Part shown: positions 9,468-18,952 of the stretch, piece by piece
Layout of the letters: each line of letters starts with the position of its first letter
How positions within the stretch are numbered: position 1 is the first letter of the stretch
Assembly (NCBI RefSeq): GCF_014207185.1
Contig: NZ_JACHCP010000011.1
Span: forward strand, 1-64,000
DNA length: 64,000 bases
Reading direction: 5' to 3'
Origin: Rhodanobacter sp. A1T4
GTDB lineage: Bacteria > Pseudomonadota > Gammaproteobacteria > Xanthomonadales > Rhodanobacteraceae
Translations under genes and position numbers: made by a program
Notes under the pieces: generated by a model
The model's database searches: none
What the model was told of the DNA's origin: nothing
What the model saw: only the letters and a program-made list of their open reading frames with translations

Positions 9468-11270
9468 ATGTTGAAACCATTGATTGCAGGTATCGCGTTG
9501 GCCATCAGTGGCGCTGTCGCCGCACAGGCTGCGCCCGTCAGTTCGTCCACTTCCGCCGCTCAAGCCACACCGGCCTGGGTGGCCAGGAGCGATGCCGACG
9601 CCCAGCCGTTGCTGAAAGTACTGGCCGACTTCAATCCCGAGTTTGCCTCGCAGTTCGGTTTTCCAGGCTACGACGACAAAGCGATCGATCTCAAGCCGAA
9701 CGTGGGCGAACGCTCGCGTGCCGCGATGACGGCAGCGCGTGACGAACTGCAGAAAAATCTGGCGACGGAAACCGATGCGGATGTGCGTCAGGATCTGCAG
9801 ATCATGATCAAGGCGGCCGATCGCAACATCGAGGACAGCAAGCTCAACGAGCAGTATCTGCTGCCTTACACCGACGTCGGCCAGACCGTTTTCCAAGGCG
9901 AGTTCACCCTGCTGCAGGATCAGGTCGCCGCCGCGCGCCGACCATCCGCGCTCAAGCGCCTGCAGTGCTATGTCGGCATGACCGCCGGCTGCACACCGGT
10001 AACCAAGGAAGCTCAGGCGCTGTTCCAGGCGAAGCTGGACAATCCGAAGCTGATTGGCCCGTACAAGGTCGAGGTCGAACAGAATCTGGCCAATACCACA
10101 CGCTATGTCGACGGTATCCGCAAGCTGTACGCCAAGTACAAGATCGACGGCGCCGGTCCCGCACTGGATGCCATGCAGAAGCAGCTGAACGACTACGACG
10201 CATGGGTCAAGTCCACCGTGTTACCGCATGCTCGTACCGACTTCCGCCTGCCGCCGGCGGTGTACGCCAACAATCTCAAGCAGGTCGGCCTCGACATCAG
10301 TCCGCAGGACTTGATCAAGAAGGCCGAACTGGAGTTCATGGAAACCCAGGCGCAGATGCAGATGATGGCGCCGGACGTGGCGAAGGCCGAGAACATCAAT
10401 GCCACCGACTACCGCGACGTGATCAAGGGCCTGAAGAAGCAGCAGCTCGATCGCGATTCGATCGAGCCGTATTACCACCAGGTGATCGGCAAGATCCAGG
10501 ACATCATCCGCCAGCAGGGCATCGTCTCATTGCCCAACCGCGAGATGATCATGCGCGTGGCTTCGGAAGCAGAGAGTGCGGCGGAGCCGGCGCCGCACAT
10601 GGACCCGCCGCCGCTGATCAACAACCACGGCGAACGTGGCGCCTTCGTGTTGCCGCTCGGCAATCCGCCGAACGGCAAGGGCGACAACCAGGCTTACGAC
10701 GACTTCACCTGCAAGGCTTGCGCATGGACGCTCACCGCGCACGAAGGGCGGCCGGGGCACGAGCTGCAGTTCTCGGCGATGGTGGAGCATGGTGTTTCGC
10801 TCGCGCGATCGCTGTTCGCCTTCAACAGCGTCAACGTCGAGGGTTGGGCGCTGTATTCCGAATACATGATGATGCCGTACGAACCAAAGGGCGGGCAGAT
10901 GATCGCGCTGCAACTGCGCCTGCTGCGTGCGGCGCGTGCGTTCCTCGATCCGATGCTCAATCTCGGCCTGATCACACATGATCGTGCGCACGACATTCTG
11001 GTCAACGACGTGGGTCTGTCCGAGGCGTTTGCCCGCGAAGAACTCGACCGCTTCACCTTCCGCTCGCCGGGTCAGGCCACCGCTTACTTCTACGGCTACT
11101 CGCGCTTGCTGGAACTGCGTGCACACACGCAGATCGAACTCGGCAACAACTTCAACCTGAAACAGTTCAACGACTTTCTCATTGCCCAGGGCCTGCTGCC
11201 ACCAGACCAGCTTGCCGAAGCCGTCGACACGCAATTCATTCCCGCTCACGGAGGCAAGCGCTTCCAATAA
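9468..11270 (+). CDS. DUF885 family secreted hydrolase
   Basis: A 600-aa exported protein with signal peptide LIAGIALAISGAVAAQA and a DUF885 domain. The family hallmark HEGxPGHxxQ is present as HEGRPGHELQ (residues 425-434), resembling a metallopeptidase zinc site with the two histidines as ligands. Members are annotated as putative peptidases, but few have been tested. The start at 9468 has GGGGAG upstream; the frame extends to 9387 without a site. A long perfect hairpin at 11281-11314 follows the stop. With the M19 dipeptidase just upstream, an envelope peptide-degradation role is plausible but is inference. Confidence 0.85.
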   Translation: MLKPLIAGIALAISGAVAAQAAPVSSSTSAAQATPAWVARSDADAQPLLKVLADFNPEFASQFGFPGYDDKAIDLKPNVGERSRAAMTAARDELQKNLATETDADVRQDLQIMIKAADRNIEDSKLNEQYLLPYTDVGQTVFQGEFTLLQDQVAAARRPSALKRLQCYVGMTAGCTPVTKEAQALFQAKLDNPKLIGPYKVEVEQNLANTTRYVDGIRKLYAKYKIDGAGPALDAMQKQLNDYDAWVKSTVLPHARTDFRLPPAVYANNLKQVGLDISPQDLIKKAELEFMETQAQMQMMAPDVAKAENINATDYRDVIKGLKKQQLDRDSIEPYYHQVIGKIQDIIRQQGIVSLPNREMIMRVASEAESAAEPAPHMDPPPLINNHGERGAFVLPLGNPPNGKGDNQAYDDFTCKACAWTLTAHEGRPGHELQFSAMVEHGVSLARSLFAFNSVNVEGWALYSEYMMMPYEPKGGQMIALQLRLLRAARAFLDPMLNLGLITHDRAHDILVNDVGLSEAFAREELDRFTFRSPGQATAYFYGYSRLLELRAHTQIELGNNFNLKQFNDFLIAQGLLPPDQLAEAVDTQFIPAHGGKRFQ

Positions 11271-11280
11271 TCCGGTTGGC

Positions 11281-11314
11281 ACGTCAGCCCAGCAGATTTC
11301 TGCTGGGCTGACGT
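11281..11314 (+). terminator. Strong hairpin terminator after the DUF885 gene
   Basis: A perfect 16-bp inverted repeat (ACGTCAGCCCAGCAGA, then TT, then TCTGCTGGGCTGACGT) begins 11 bases after the stop. A T-run (gactttttcg) follows about 20 bases later rather than immediately, so termination strength is uncertain. Confidence 0.65.
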
Positions 11315-11460
11315 CACTGGGTGATTGCTGACTTTTTCGTTGTCGATGCGCCGGCACCAAAACGTACCTGCGATTGCGCTAGCATCAACTCCGGAATGCC
11401 GCCGGGGGGAAGCGTTCCGGCATGCTGCGTCAGCCCAGGATCCCCTCAATGGAGGAGCGG

Positions 11461-12282
11461 ATGGAAGAGGCATGGTATGTGGGCGTGGACGGTCAACCCA
11501 GAGGCCCATACGACCGCGACGCGGTTGAGCGCATGTTCGCCAACGGTATGTTCGATGCCGAGGCACTGGTATGGCGAGAAGGCATGCCGGCTTGGGCGTC
11601 GTTCACCGAGGCGGGCCTCAGGTGCTCCACTCCTCCACCGCTGCCCGAGTACGCCAGCGTTGACTGGCGCGCACCTAATGGATCCATTGACGTGCCCGCC
11701 GGTGTGCGCCCGCCAGATCTCGCAGTCGAAGACGATGGCTGGCAGGATCTTGGTCCCTCGCCGTGGAGTCGATATTTCGCCCGCTATGTCGATACGCTGG
11801 TTGTCGGCCTTGCTCTGTGGATGATCGTCGGCTTCGTGCTCGAAGCCATCGATCCAGCGACCTTGCACCGCGTGACCGGCGTCGATGGACTGATGCGTAA
11901 CCCGCTGTTCTCGAGCATCATGACGTTCGTGATAGTGATTCCTGTGCAGGCGTTGTTGCTAGGCCTGACGGGTACCACGGCCGGTAAATGGCTGTTCGGT
12001 GTGCGCATCACACGACACGATGGCAAGCCCATCGGTGTCATGCATGCGTTGACGCGCGAGCTCGAAGTATTTCTTAAAGGCGTAGGTCTGGGGATTCCGA
12101 TCGTCGCGCTGATTACCCAGATCGTTGGCTACCGCACCCTGGTCAACGAACGTCAGGCAAGCTGGGATGTTCATCGTGCATGGGTGGTGACGCATCGGCC
12201 GCCCGGTGGCGTGGCTACAGCACTCTTTGCCATAGGCCTGATCATCTGGGCAGGCGCCATCATCTATATCAAGGTGCGGTGA
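11461..12282 (+). CDS. GYF_2-domain plus RDD-family membrane protein
   Basis: About 273 aa. Residues 4-50 (WYVGVDGQPRGPYDRDAVER and following) match the GYF_2 domain, a peptide-binding fold that usually sits on membrane proteins. Residues from about 100 onward are an RDD domain: SRYFARYVDTLVVGLALWMI opens the first helix, and TGTTAGKWLFGVRI is the conserved loop after the second. The start is ATG 11461, preceded by GGAGGAGCGG. The last base of its TGA stop is the first base of the next gene's ATG, so the two are translationally coupled, and the neighbour also carries GYF_2. Partner and substrate are unknown; RDD proteins have been linked to ion transport in some bacteria. Confidence 0.85.
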   Translation: MEEAWYVGVDGQPRGPYDRDAVERMFANGMFDAEALVWREGMPAWASFTEAGLRCSTPPPLPEYASVDWRAPNGSIDVPAGVRPPDLAVEDDGWQDLGPSPWSRYFARYVDTLVVGLALWMIVGFVLEAIDPATLHRVTGVDGLMRNPLFSSIMTFVIVIPVQALLLGLTGTTAGKWLFGVRITRHDGKPIGVMHALTRELEVFLKGVGLGIPIVALITQIVGYRTLVNERQASWDVHRAWVVTHRPPGGVATALFAIGLIIWAGAIIYIKVR

Positions 12283-13301
12283 TGAGTATCGCCAGTCAGA
12301 TGATGCATCTGCGCCAGCACGGCCAGACGCTGGGTCCTTTCGAGGAGGCGGAGGTTCGCCGTCGCTATGACACCGGCGAACTCGGTGCCGATGTCGTGTC
12401 ATGGTGCTCGGGCGAGTCGCGCTGGCAGTCGCTGGGACGACGTTGGCCGGGCCATCGTCGGGCCTCCCGACAGTGGCCGGCTATCCTCGCCGGACTGTTA
12501 CTGGTCGGCTCGGCTGTGATCATCGCCGTGCCTGCCTGGAGTTTTCGCATATTGCCGTTGGGAGCGCAGCAACCACACGTACTGTGGATGTTGGAATGCA
12601 CGCTGATCGCGCTGGCACTGGCCATCATCAGCATTGGCAGCTGGCGAATTCGTCGTCGTGCCCAATCGCCCGGACTCATGTTTGTCCTCGGCAGCCTCGT
12701 GATTGTGCTGGCTGCCGTGATCGGCGTCAGCTTGGCGAAAGTGAGCGCGTCGTTGCTTGCCTATCGGTTACGGCAGGACAACGCGCTGGTTTCCTTCAAT
12801 GAAAATTCCCACGACATTGTCATCAAGGGCGCCATTGGCCCACACCTCACCAACGATCTGGATATGGTGATCAAGGCCCATCCTGATGCATTGAAGATCC
12901 TTATTCGAAGCCAGGGTGGCCTGGTCAACGATGCGTTCCGCACGGCTGAGGTGATCACCGCCGCGCATCTTCCGCTGGAGGTCGTCAATTACTGCGCCAG
13001 CGCCTGTGTGCTGCTTTGGGCCACCGTGCCCCAGCGCGAGATGGCGCCGGGTTCACACCTCGGCCTGCACCAGAACAGCCTGTCCCATGAATTCGATCCT
13101 GCACTCAATGAGGTAGCCAAGCAGAAGCTTGAGGTCCGCAGCGTCGCCGCGCTGGATCATGCCGGCTTCTCGCCCCACCTGCAGTGGGAGCGGCGCTCGA
13201 CACCGCCGGAAAAAATTTTCTGGGTCAGCGTGACAGAGGCGAAGGCCGAAGGTGTGGCATTCAATCTCGTTACGGCGCCGGGGCCACACGTTCAGTTTTG
13301 A
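12282..13301 (+). CDS. GYF_2-domain membrane protein with ClpP/crotonase-like periplasmic domain
   Basis: About 339 aa with a GYF_2 domain at the N-terminus (LRQHGQTLGPFEEAEVRRRY), then three hydrophobic segments, then a ClpP-like domain of the COG3904 kind. In that domain ILIRSQGGLVNDAFRTAEVI is the substrate-binding turn and NYCASACVLLW carries the likely nucleophile Ser240, followed by HLGLHQ. The domain should face the periplasm. Whether it is a working peptidase is not known for this family. The ATG overlaps the previous stop, so both GYF_2 proteins are made together and may form a membrane complex. Confidence 0.75.
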   Translation: MSIASQMMHLRQHGQTLGPFEEAEVRRRYDTGELGADVVSWCSGESRWQSLGRRWPGHRRASRQWPAILAGLLLVGSAVIIAVPAWSFRILPLGAQQPHVLWMLECTLIALALAIISIGSWRIRRRAQSPGLMFVLGSLVIVLAAVIGVSLAKVSASLLAYRLRQDNALVSFNENSHDIVIKGAIGPHLTNDLDMVIKAHPDALKILIRSQGGLVNDAFRTAEVITAAHLPLEVVNYCASACVLLWATVPQREMAPGSHLGLHQNSLSHEFDPALNEVAKQKLEVRSVAALDHAGFSPHLQWERRSTPPEKIFWVSVTEAKAEGVAFNLVTAPGPHVQF

Positions 13302-13406
13302 GTGACAAGAGAGGTCAGCGTGCGCTTTACACCAAAAGGCACGCAGCCCCATTTCGTGCGTTGTGAAACCTGCCATTAACGGGCTCTGTCCCAGTTACCC
13401 GATTAT

Positions 13407-14270
13407 TTATCCGGCCTGCTTTGCCAGTGCCCATGCAACGGTTTCTTTCATCGGTGTGGTGGGACGTCCGATGAGCTTGCTCAACTGTTTGCTGTCGTCG
13501 AAGAGGCCGCCAGCGCTGGCGCCGATGCCCGAATCGGCGAGCACTCCGGCCATGTGTTCCGGCATGCCAGCGGCAACCAGCGCAGCCTTGTAATCGAGCT
13601 CCGGCATGTTCACGTACGACACGAGCTTTTTCGACTGTTTGCTGATCTCGGCGGCGAACTCCGCCAGCGTATAGCTGGCGTCTCCGGCCAGCTCATAAAT
13701 GTGGTTGCCTTGAAGGTTGCTCGTGAGAACGGCGGCAGCAGCGGCGGCGTAGTCGTCCCGCGATGCGGACGAGATACGGCCTTCGCCGGAAGATCCGATC
13801 AGCGCGTTGTGGGCGAGCGCTGCCGGAATGGCGAGGGCGTAGTTCTCCGTATACCAACCGTTGCGCAGCAATGCGTAGGGTAGGCCAGAAGCGAGAATGC
13901 TGACTTCGGTCTGGCGATGCTCGTCAGCCAGTGCCAAGGGCGATGAATCGGCGTGCAGGAGGCTGGTATAGGCAATGAGCTGTACCTTCGCGCGTTTGGC
14001 GGCATCCACCACGGCTTGATGCTGGGTTATCCGCTTGCCGAGATCGTTGGAGGAGATCAGCAATACCTTGGTTGCTCCGTGGAAAGCGCTATCCAGAGTG
14101 GACGGCTCATCGTAATCGGCTTTGCGAACCTGCAGGCCCGACGCAGCAAGATCAGCCGCCTTGTCGGGGTTGCGTACGGCGGCAACGATTTGGGCCACGG
14201 GCACGGATTTGAGCAGGTTGTCGATAACGAGTCGGCCAAGTTGGCCGGTGGCGCCGGTGATGACGATCAT
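13407..14270 (-). CDS. qorB: NAD(P)H:quinone oxidoreductase, QorB type
   Basis: A 287-aa atypical short-chain dehydrogenase very similar in layout to E. coli QorB (YtfG). The nucleotide-binding motif GATGQLG is at residues 6-12; later signatures are VRNPDKA, LLISSNDLGKR, IAYTSLLHADSSPL, LLRNGWYTENYA and, at the end, GGLFDDSKQLSKLIGRPTT. It reduces quinones with NADPH, protecting against electrophile stress, and is cytosolic. It is divergently paired with an HxlR-type regulator at 14354, the same pairing as qorB/ytfH(qorR). Control by that regulator through the nested inverted repeats at 14308-14344 is likely. Confidence 0.9.
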   Translation of the reverse strand: MIVITGATGQLGRLVIDNLLKSVPVAQIVAAVRNPDKAADLAASGLQVRKADYDEPSTLDSAFHGATKVLLISSNDLGKRITQHQAVVDAAKRAKVQLIAYTSLLHADSSPLALADEHRQTEVSILASGLPYALLRNGWYTENYALAIPAALAHNALIGSSGEGRISSASRDDYAAAAAAVLTSNLQGNHIYELAGDASYTLAEFAAEISKQSKKLVSYVNMPELDYKAALVAAGMPEHMAGVLADSGIGASAGGLFDDSKQLSKLIGRPTTPMKETVAWALAKQAG

Positions 14271-14307
14271 GGGGATGTCTCTCTGTTTGAATGTGAGAGC
14301 ACGTTAA

Positions 14308-14344
14308 CCTTTATACTTACGTTCAGTAAGTACTGACATAAAGG
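14308..14344. promoter_or_regulatory. Candidate HxlR operator between qorB and its regulator
   Basis: Two inverted repeats are interleaved in the 83-base divergent gap: CCTTTAT (14308-14314) with ATAAAGG (14338-14344), and CTTAC (14316-14320) with GTAAG (14326-14330). Placement between regulator and target suits an operator that controls both directions. No binding evidence is available from sequence alone. Confidence 0.55.
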
Positions 14345-14353
14345 TAAGTATTC

Positions 14354-14788
14354 ATGAGCGCACGAGAGAAACTTTCCGAGAACGTGAAGCCGCTGGCGTC
14401 ACGACTGCGGCAAGGCGAACTGCTTTCAACGGATTGCCCGTCTCGCAAGGTGCTGATGCATGTCACCAGTCGATGGGGCGTGCTGGTGCTGCTGGTGTTG
14501 CTCGACGGCATGCATCGCTTCAGCGAACTACGACGAAAAGTCGGCGGAGTCAGCGAGAAGATGCTGTCGCAGACTCTGCAATTGCTCGAAGGGGACGGAT
14601 TTCTTCAGCGCAAGTCATTGCCGGTGATGCCGCCCCACGTCGAGTACACGCTGACGCCGTTAGGTCGAGAGGTTGCCGAGCATGTCAGTGGGCTGGGCGA
14701 GTGGATCGAGGTCAATCTACCGCGCATCATGCTGGCTCGCCGCCAGGGCACCAGCAAATCAGCAAGCAGGATGCATGCTTCCAAATAA
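14354..14788 (+). CDS. HxlR-family transcriptional regulator (QorR/YtfH-like)
   Basis: A 144-aa winged-helix regulator. Cys28 in STDCPSRKVL sits at the position where many HxlR/QorR proteins carry a redox- or electrophile-sensing cysteine, and FSELRRKVGGVSEKMLSQTL is the DNA-recognition helix region. HxlR proteins act as dimers. In E. coli-type arrangements the homologue represses the divergent qorB and itself until the cysteine is oxidised. Here the divergent qorB partner and the inverted repeats between the genes fit that scheme. The first in-frame ATG is used. Confidence 0.88.
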   Translation: MSAREKLSENVKPLASRLRQGELLSTDCPSRKVLMHVTSRWGVLVLLVLLDGMHRFSELRRKVGGVSEKMLSQTLQLLEGDGFLQRKSLPVMPPHVEYTLTPLGREVAEHVSGLGEWIEVNLPRIMLARRQGTSKSASRMHASK

Positions 14789-14903
14789 GCACTTTGCAGT
14801 CGTCGCTGACTCAAGCCCGTCGCGAATCACCCATCCATAGGACGCCCGTAGCTGATGACGATCAGCATGCGGGCCTCCTATGCGCGGCGATATCCGCGGC
14901 AGG

Positions 14904-17327
14904 TCAGTTCGACAACTTGTAGGCGATAACATAGTCGCCAAGCTTGGTGCCGAAGGAGCCGTGACCACCCGCGGCAGTAATCACGTATTGCTGACCATCG
15001 ACGGCATAGCTCATCGGCGTCGACTGGCCGCCGGCGGGAAGACGATCCTGCCACAGCTGTTCGCCGGTGCTGACGTCATACGCACGAATGTAATAGTCCA
15101 GCGTCGAGGTGAGGAAGGCGACGCCACCGGCCGTGGTCATCGGGCCGCCCAGGGTCGGTACGCCCAGCTTGAACGGAATCGGGATGGGCGAGCTGTCGCG
15201 GATGGTGCCGTTCTTGTGCATCCAGACGATCTTCTTGGTCTTCAGGTCAATGCCGGCCATGTAGCCCCATGGTGGCCGCATGCAAGGAATGCCGATCGGT
15301 GAGAGCAAGGCATGCAGATCGACGCCATACGGTGTGCCGTACATCGGCTGGACGCCGTTTTCGGTGCCGGACGGATGCGCGTTGTTTGGTGCGGCCGGAT
15401 TGTTCGGGCCGCGCGGTATCAGTGTCGATACGAAGGGAACCGCCATCGGATTGGCGATGGCAATCTGCCTGACCGGATCCACCGCAATGCCGCCCCATTC
15501 GAACATGCCGAGGTTGCCGGGGAAGACCAGCGTGCCCTGCAGCGAGGGTGGAGTGAAGGTGCCTTCATAGCGCAGCCGGTGGAAGGTTATACGGCACGCC
15601 AGCTGGTCGAAGATCGTGGCGCCCCACATATCGGCACCGGTCAGCTTTGCTTCGGGCCGGAAGGTCAATTCGGAGAACGGCTGGGTCGGCGATGTACGAT
15701 CGCCGGGAGCAGCCCCTTGGGGTACTGGGCGCTCGGGGGCCGGCACGATGGGTTGGCCGGTGCGGCGATCCAGCACGAACAGATTGCCGGTCTTGGCCGG
15801 TTGCATCACGGCGGGAACTACACCGTTGGCTGTCGGCAGGTCGACCAGGGTCGGCTGGGAGGGTAGATCCATGTCCCACAGATCGTGGTGCACGGTCTGG
15901 TACGACCAGACGCGCTTGCCGGTGTTGATGTCCAGCGCAACCAGCGCGCTCGAATAACGTTCGGCCAGCGGCGTGCGGTTGCCGGCCCAGATATCCGGCG
16001 TCTGCACACCCATCGGCATGTAGACCAGGCCGAGCTTGGGATCGTAGGACGCCGTCATCCAGGAATTGGGCGAGTTGTTGGTATAGGTGTGTGTCGCCGA
16101 AGGCAGGGCATTTTCGTCCTGAGCACCGGAATCCCAGGCCCAGACCAGCTTGCCGGTATGGATGTCGAAACCACGAATGACGCCGGACGGCTCGCGTGTG
16201 GAATAGTTGTCGATGACCGCGCCCGCGACGACCAGGATCTTGTCACTGACGATCGGCGGCGAGGTCGGCTCGTAGAAGCCCGGTGTGTGCTCGCCCATGC
16301 CTTCTTCCAGGCTCAGCGTGCCGTGGTCCCCGAAGCTGTCGCACAGTTTGCCGCTATCGGCGTTGAGCGCAATCATCCGGCCATCGTTGACCGGCAGGAA
16401 GATGGTGCGCGGGCAGTCCGTCGGCGCCGGCGTGCCATCGGCGTTGAGCGCGCCGGCCACGGTTTCGTGATACGACACGCCGCGACAGGTCAGATGCTGA
16501 AAGGTCGGGTTGTCCTGCACCTTGGGGTCGTAGGACCAGCGCAGCGTGCCGGTCTTCGCATCGAGCGCGAACAGGCGCTGATGTTGCGAGCAAAGGTAGA
16601 GCGTGTCGTGCACCTTGATCGGGGTGACCTCGAACGTGGTTTCCACCGGGTCGTTCTTGCCAGGCAGGTCGCCGGTGCGGAAGGTCCACGCCACTTTCAG
16701 ATGCTTGACGTTGGCCGGAGTGATCTGGGCCAGCGGCGAATAGCGTTGACCGAATTGGGTCCGGCCGTAATCGCGCCAGTCTTCGTCCGGCTGAGCGTCG
16801 TCATTCGGCGAAAGCGATCCTGCAACGGCGCCCGCAACGGATGCCGCGATGTTGCCGTTGATATCGTGATAGTTCGAGCCCAGACCAATGGCCAATACGA
16901 CGACGCTGAGGATGGCCGCAATCCACAACGGCCACGTCGGAGTTCTGGTGGTCGGACTATCATCGCGACCCAGATTGCGGGTGATCCAGGGCGTCAGCAG
17001 CCACAGGCCCAGCGGAAAGATGATGTCGACGCGAGCTGCCAGTGGCCACCAGTCGAAGCCGATGTCGCTGATCGACCAGGCCAGGGTGCCGATCACGACG
17101 ATGGCGTAGACCCACAATGCCGACCGTCGCCCCGCCAGCAGCAGGATGCCGGTGAGCAGGATGCCGAGACCGGCAATGGCATAGAAAGGCGAACCGCCCA
17201 GGGCAATGAGCCAGGCGCCACCGCCGCCGAGCGCCAAACCTATCAGGATAAAAACGATGCCAGTAATGCTTGGAATGGTTCGCGATCTGCGTGGAGATTG
17301 CATGGCGGCCTCGTGCTTGGCGTTCAC
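14904..17327 (-). CDS. gcd: Membrane-bound PQQ-dependent dehydrogenase, glucose/quinate/shikimate family
   Basis: An 807-aa quinoprotein close in size to E. coli glucose dehydrogenase (about 800 aa). Residues to about 140 contain five hydrophobic helices that anchor it in the inner membrane; the remainder is the periplasmic eight-bladed propeller binding PQQ and a divalent cation. Landmarks are DWRDYGRTQFGQRYSPLAQI at the start of the propeller, the tryptophan-docking style repeats (GTLRWSYD, GKLVWAWD, GKRVWSYQ, GEQLWQDR) and LVYMPMGVQTPDIW. It oxidises an aldose or cyclic polyol and feeds electrons to ubiquinone. Glucose versus quinate cannot be decided by eye. No PQQ biosynthesis genes are in the window. 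Confidence 0.85.
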   Translation of the reverse strand: MNAKHEAAMQSPRRSRTIPSITGIVFILIGLALGGGGAWLIALGGSPFYAIAGLGILLTGILLLAGRRSALWVYAIVVIGTLAWSISDIGFDWWPLAARVDIIFPLGLWLLTPWITRNLGRDDSPTTRTPTWPLWIAAILSVVVLAIGLGSNYHDINGNIAASVAGAVAGSLSPNDDAQPDEDWRDYGRTQFGQRYSPLAQITPANVKHLKVAWTFRTGDLPGKNDPVETTFEVTPIKVHDTLYLCSQHQRLFALDAKTGTLRWSYDPKVQDNPTFQHLTCRGVSYHETVAGALNADGTPAPTDCPRTIFLPVNDGRMIALNADSGKLCDSFGDHGTLSLEEGMGEHTPGFYEPTSPPIVSDKILVVAGAVIDNYSTREPSGVIRGFDIHTGKLVWAWDSGAQDENALPSATHTYTNNSPNSWMTASYDPKLGLVYMPMGVQTPDIWAGNRTPLAERYSSALVALDINTGKRVWSYQTVHHDLWDMDLPSQPTLVDLPTANGVVPAVMQPAKTGNLFVLDRRTGQPIVPAPERPVPQGAAPGDRTSPTQPFSELTFRPEAKLTGADMWGATIFDQLACRITFHRLRYEGTFTPPSLQGTLVFPGNLGMFEWGGIAVDPVRQIAIANPMAVPFVSTLIPRGPNNPAAPNNAHPSGTENGVQPMYGTPYGVDLHALLSPIGIPCMRPPWGYMAGIDLKTKKIVWMHKNGTIRDSSPIPIPFKLGVPTLGGPMTTAGGVAFLTSTLDYYIRAYDVSTGEQLWQDRLPAGGQSTPMSYAVDGQQYVITAAGGHGSFGTKLGDYVIAYKLSN

Positions 17328-17569
17328 TGGAAGTGATCAAAGATCGCTATGGCACTGACTTTCAGGCGTTGCCGCCAGGTTCCGGTCAGCATCGAACTGA
17401 CGATACATTTATTCGATCAAATAATCAGCATGGCGTTATCGGTTGTCATGTTTTCAGTGGTAGCCGAATCGCCTGGGCTATAAATGCGCAAGCCAGTTTC
17501 GCGCCAGCTGCAATCGAACCAGTGGCAATCGAATTTCCGTAAAGGGTGATGGGAGTCAGCTACCAGCCC

Positions 17570-18202
17570 TCAACACTTCACTGTGCCGCCCGCAATTGGC
17601 ACGCACGGGTGGAAGACGGGCGGTGGTGCTGGCGTGGGCGGGCCAACTGGGCCGGGGCCGTGACCACCACCGTAAGGCGGGCCGCCGCCCCAGTAGCCAG
17701 GGCCAGCGTTGTAGTACGGCCCCCCATTGTTGTTGACCGGCTGGGACAGTTGATCAAGGTACTCGGCGTTTTGCTGGCGCAGCGCATCGTTCTCACCTTG
17801 CAGCCGGCTGCGGCTGGCTGCGGCATCGATCAGTGCCTGCTGTCGGTCGGCTTCTTCGCGCTGTCTTTCCAGGGCGGCTTCGTCAGCCTGCTGCTGGGCC
17901 TTGGCTTCCATCCGCTGCTTGCGAGCTTCGAGGCGCTGTTTATAGAGCGAATCGATATTGTGCGAAACCGCATAGCGTTTGGCGACATCGTCCTGACCCA
18001 GGTCGAGATACTGGTCAATGATTTCGCTGTCGTCGGCCTGGTGGAGCAACTCGCCTTTACCGCCAGGGCAGGGTCGGTCGGTGTAAGCGACCTGCCCATT
18101 CTTGGTGCACTTGTAGATGTCTTGCGCGCCAGCAGATCCCGCAGCGCCCAGCAGCAGAATGAGGACGCACAGAAGGCGATTTTCCCGGGTCAGAATTTCC
18201 AT
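17570..18202 (-). CDS. DUF4124 domain secreted protein
   Basis: About 210 aa with a signal peptide (LLCVLILLLGAAGSAGAQ) and directly after it the DUF4124 signature DIYKCTKNGQVAYTDRPCPG, whose two cysteines may form a disulfide. A charged, Gln/Glu/Arg-rich coiled-coil segment follows, then a Gly/Pro/Tyr-rich low-complexity tail ending in two cysteines. DUF4124 proteins are common in Xanthomonads and have no established biochemical role. The start could be 18214 (first ATG) or 18202; neither has a good ribosome-binding site. The gene stands alone. Confidence 0.75.
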   Translation of the reverse strand: MEILTRENRLLCVLILLLGAAGSAGAQDIYKCTKNGQVAYTDRPCPGGKGELLHQADDSEIIDQYLDLGQDDVAKRYAVSHNIDSLYKQRLEARKQRMEAKAQQQADEAALERQREEADRQQALIDAAASRSRLQGENDALRQQNAEYLDQLSQPVNNNGGPYYNAGPGYWGGGPPYGGGHGPGPVGPPTPAPPPVFHPCVPIAGGTVKC

Positions 18203-18519
18203 AGTCACGTGCATTGTGCGCCAACGCCACGTAATGAAAACGTTGAGGTGGAAAATACCGCATTACGGTTGCTTTTGAATCACCCCATAGCTTTCCCTGG
18301 CGGCGCCACGATGACTGGCTCGTGTTCGTGCTGTTCTGGTTTCGAGCATGCCGAAGTCAGATTTCGGCGCCTCTACCTGCTCCGTTTCAGATGGCCATTT
18401 ATTAGCGCAAAGTAGCCATGTTGGGCACGGTTTGCGCGTGGAGATTGGCGTCGCCAGGTTGTATTGTCATCCACGCCGTCATCGCCGACGGTCCATGCCG
18501 ATGGACTCAGGAGATTTCC

Positions 18520-18924
18520 ATGCAAGGTTCCACTGATCTGGGCAAGTTGGTGCTTCGCGTTGTGCTGGGTGTCTTGATCTTGTTTCATGGTGTTTCAAAA
18601 TTGATCCTCGGTCCGGGCTATGTGCTTGGCGTCGTGGCCCAGGCTGGCCTGCCATCGTTCATCGCCTACGGCGTCTATATCGGCGAGGTTGTTGCGCCGG
18701 TGCTGCTCATCCTGGGTCTGCTGGCGCGATTGGGTGCGGTGATCATCGCCATCAACATGGTTGTCGCGCTCGCACTGGTGCATGTGAGTCAGTTGATCTC
18801 GCTGGCTAATACAGGCGGCTGGGCGCTGGAATTGCAGGGCATGTACTTGGGCACCGCCATTGCCATCGCGCTGCTTGGCGCTGGACGTTTCAGTGTGGGT
18901 GGCAGTAACGGCCGCTGGAACTGA
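18520..18924 (+). CDS. DoxX family membrane protein
   Basis: A 134-aa protein with four hydrophobic helices, beginning LGKLVLRVVLGVLILFHGVS, a typical DoxX opening, and with GLPSFIAYGVYIGEVVAPVL in the middle. DoxX proteins are small inner-membrane proteins associated with thiosulfate/quinone redox or detoxification modules; a specific role cannot be inferred here. The ATG at 18520 is preceded by AGGAG with seven-base spacing, which decides the start over 18418. A strong hairpin follows the gene. Confidence 0.85.
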   Translation: MQGSTDLGKLVLRVVLGVLILFHGVSKLILGPGYVLGVVAQAGLPSFIAYGVYIGEVVAPVLLILGLLARLGAVIIAINMVVALALVHVSQLISLANTGGWALELQGMYLGTAIAIALLGAGRFSVGGSNGRWN

Positions 18925-18952
18925 CAAGTGTCCGTTTTGCTGCTCATGAACC

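Noticed and set aside
15885-17336. 483-codon plus ORF opposite the PQQ dehydrogenase
   Set aside because: Shadow frame of a high-GC gene; composition and lack of domains argue against it.
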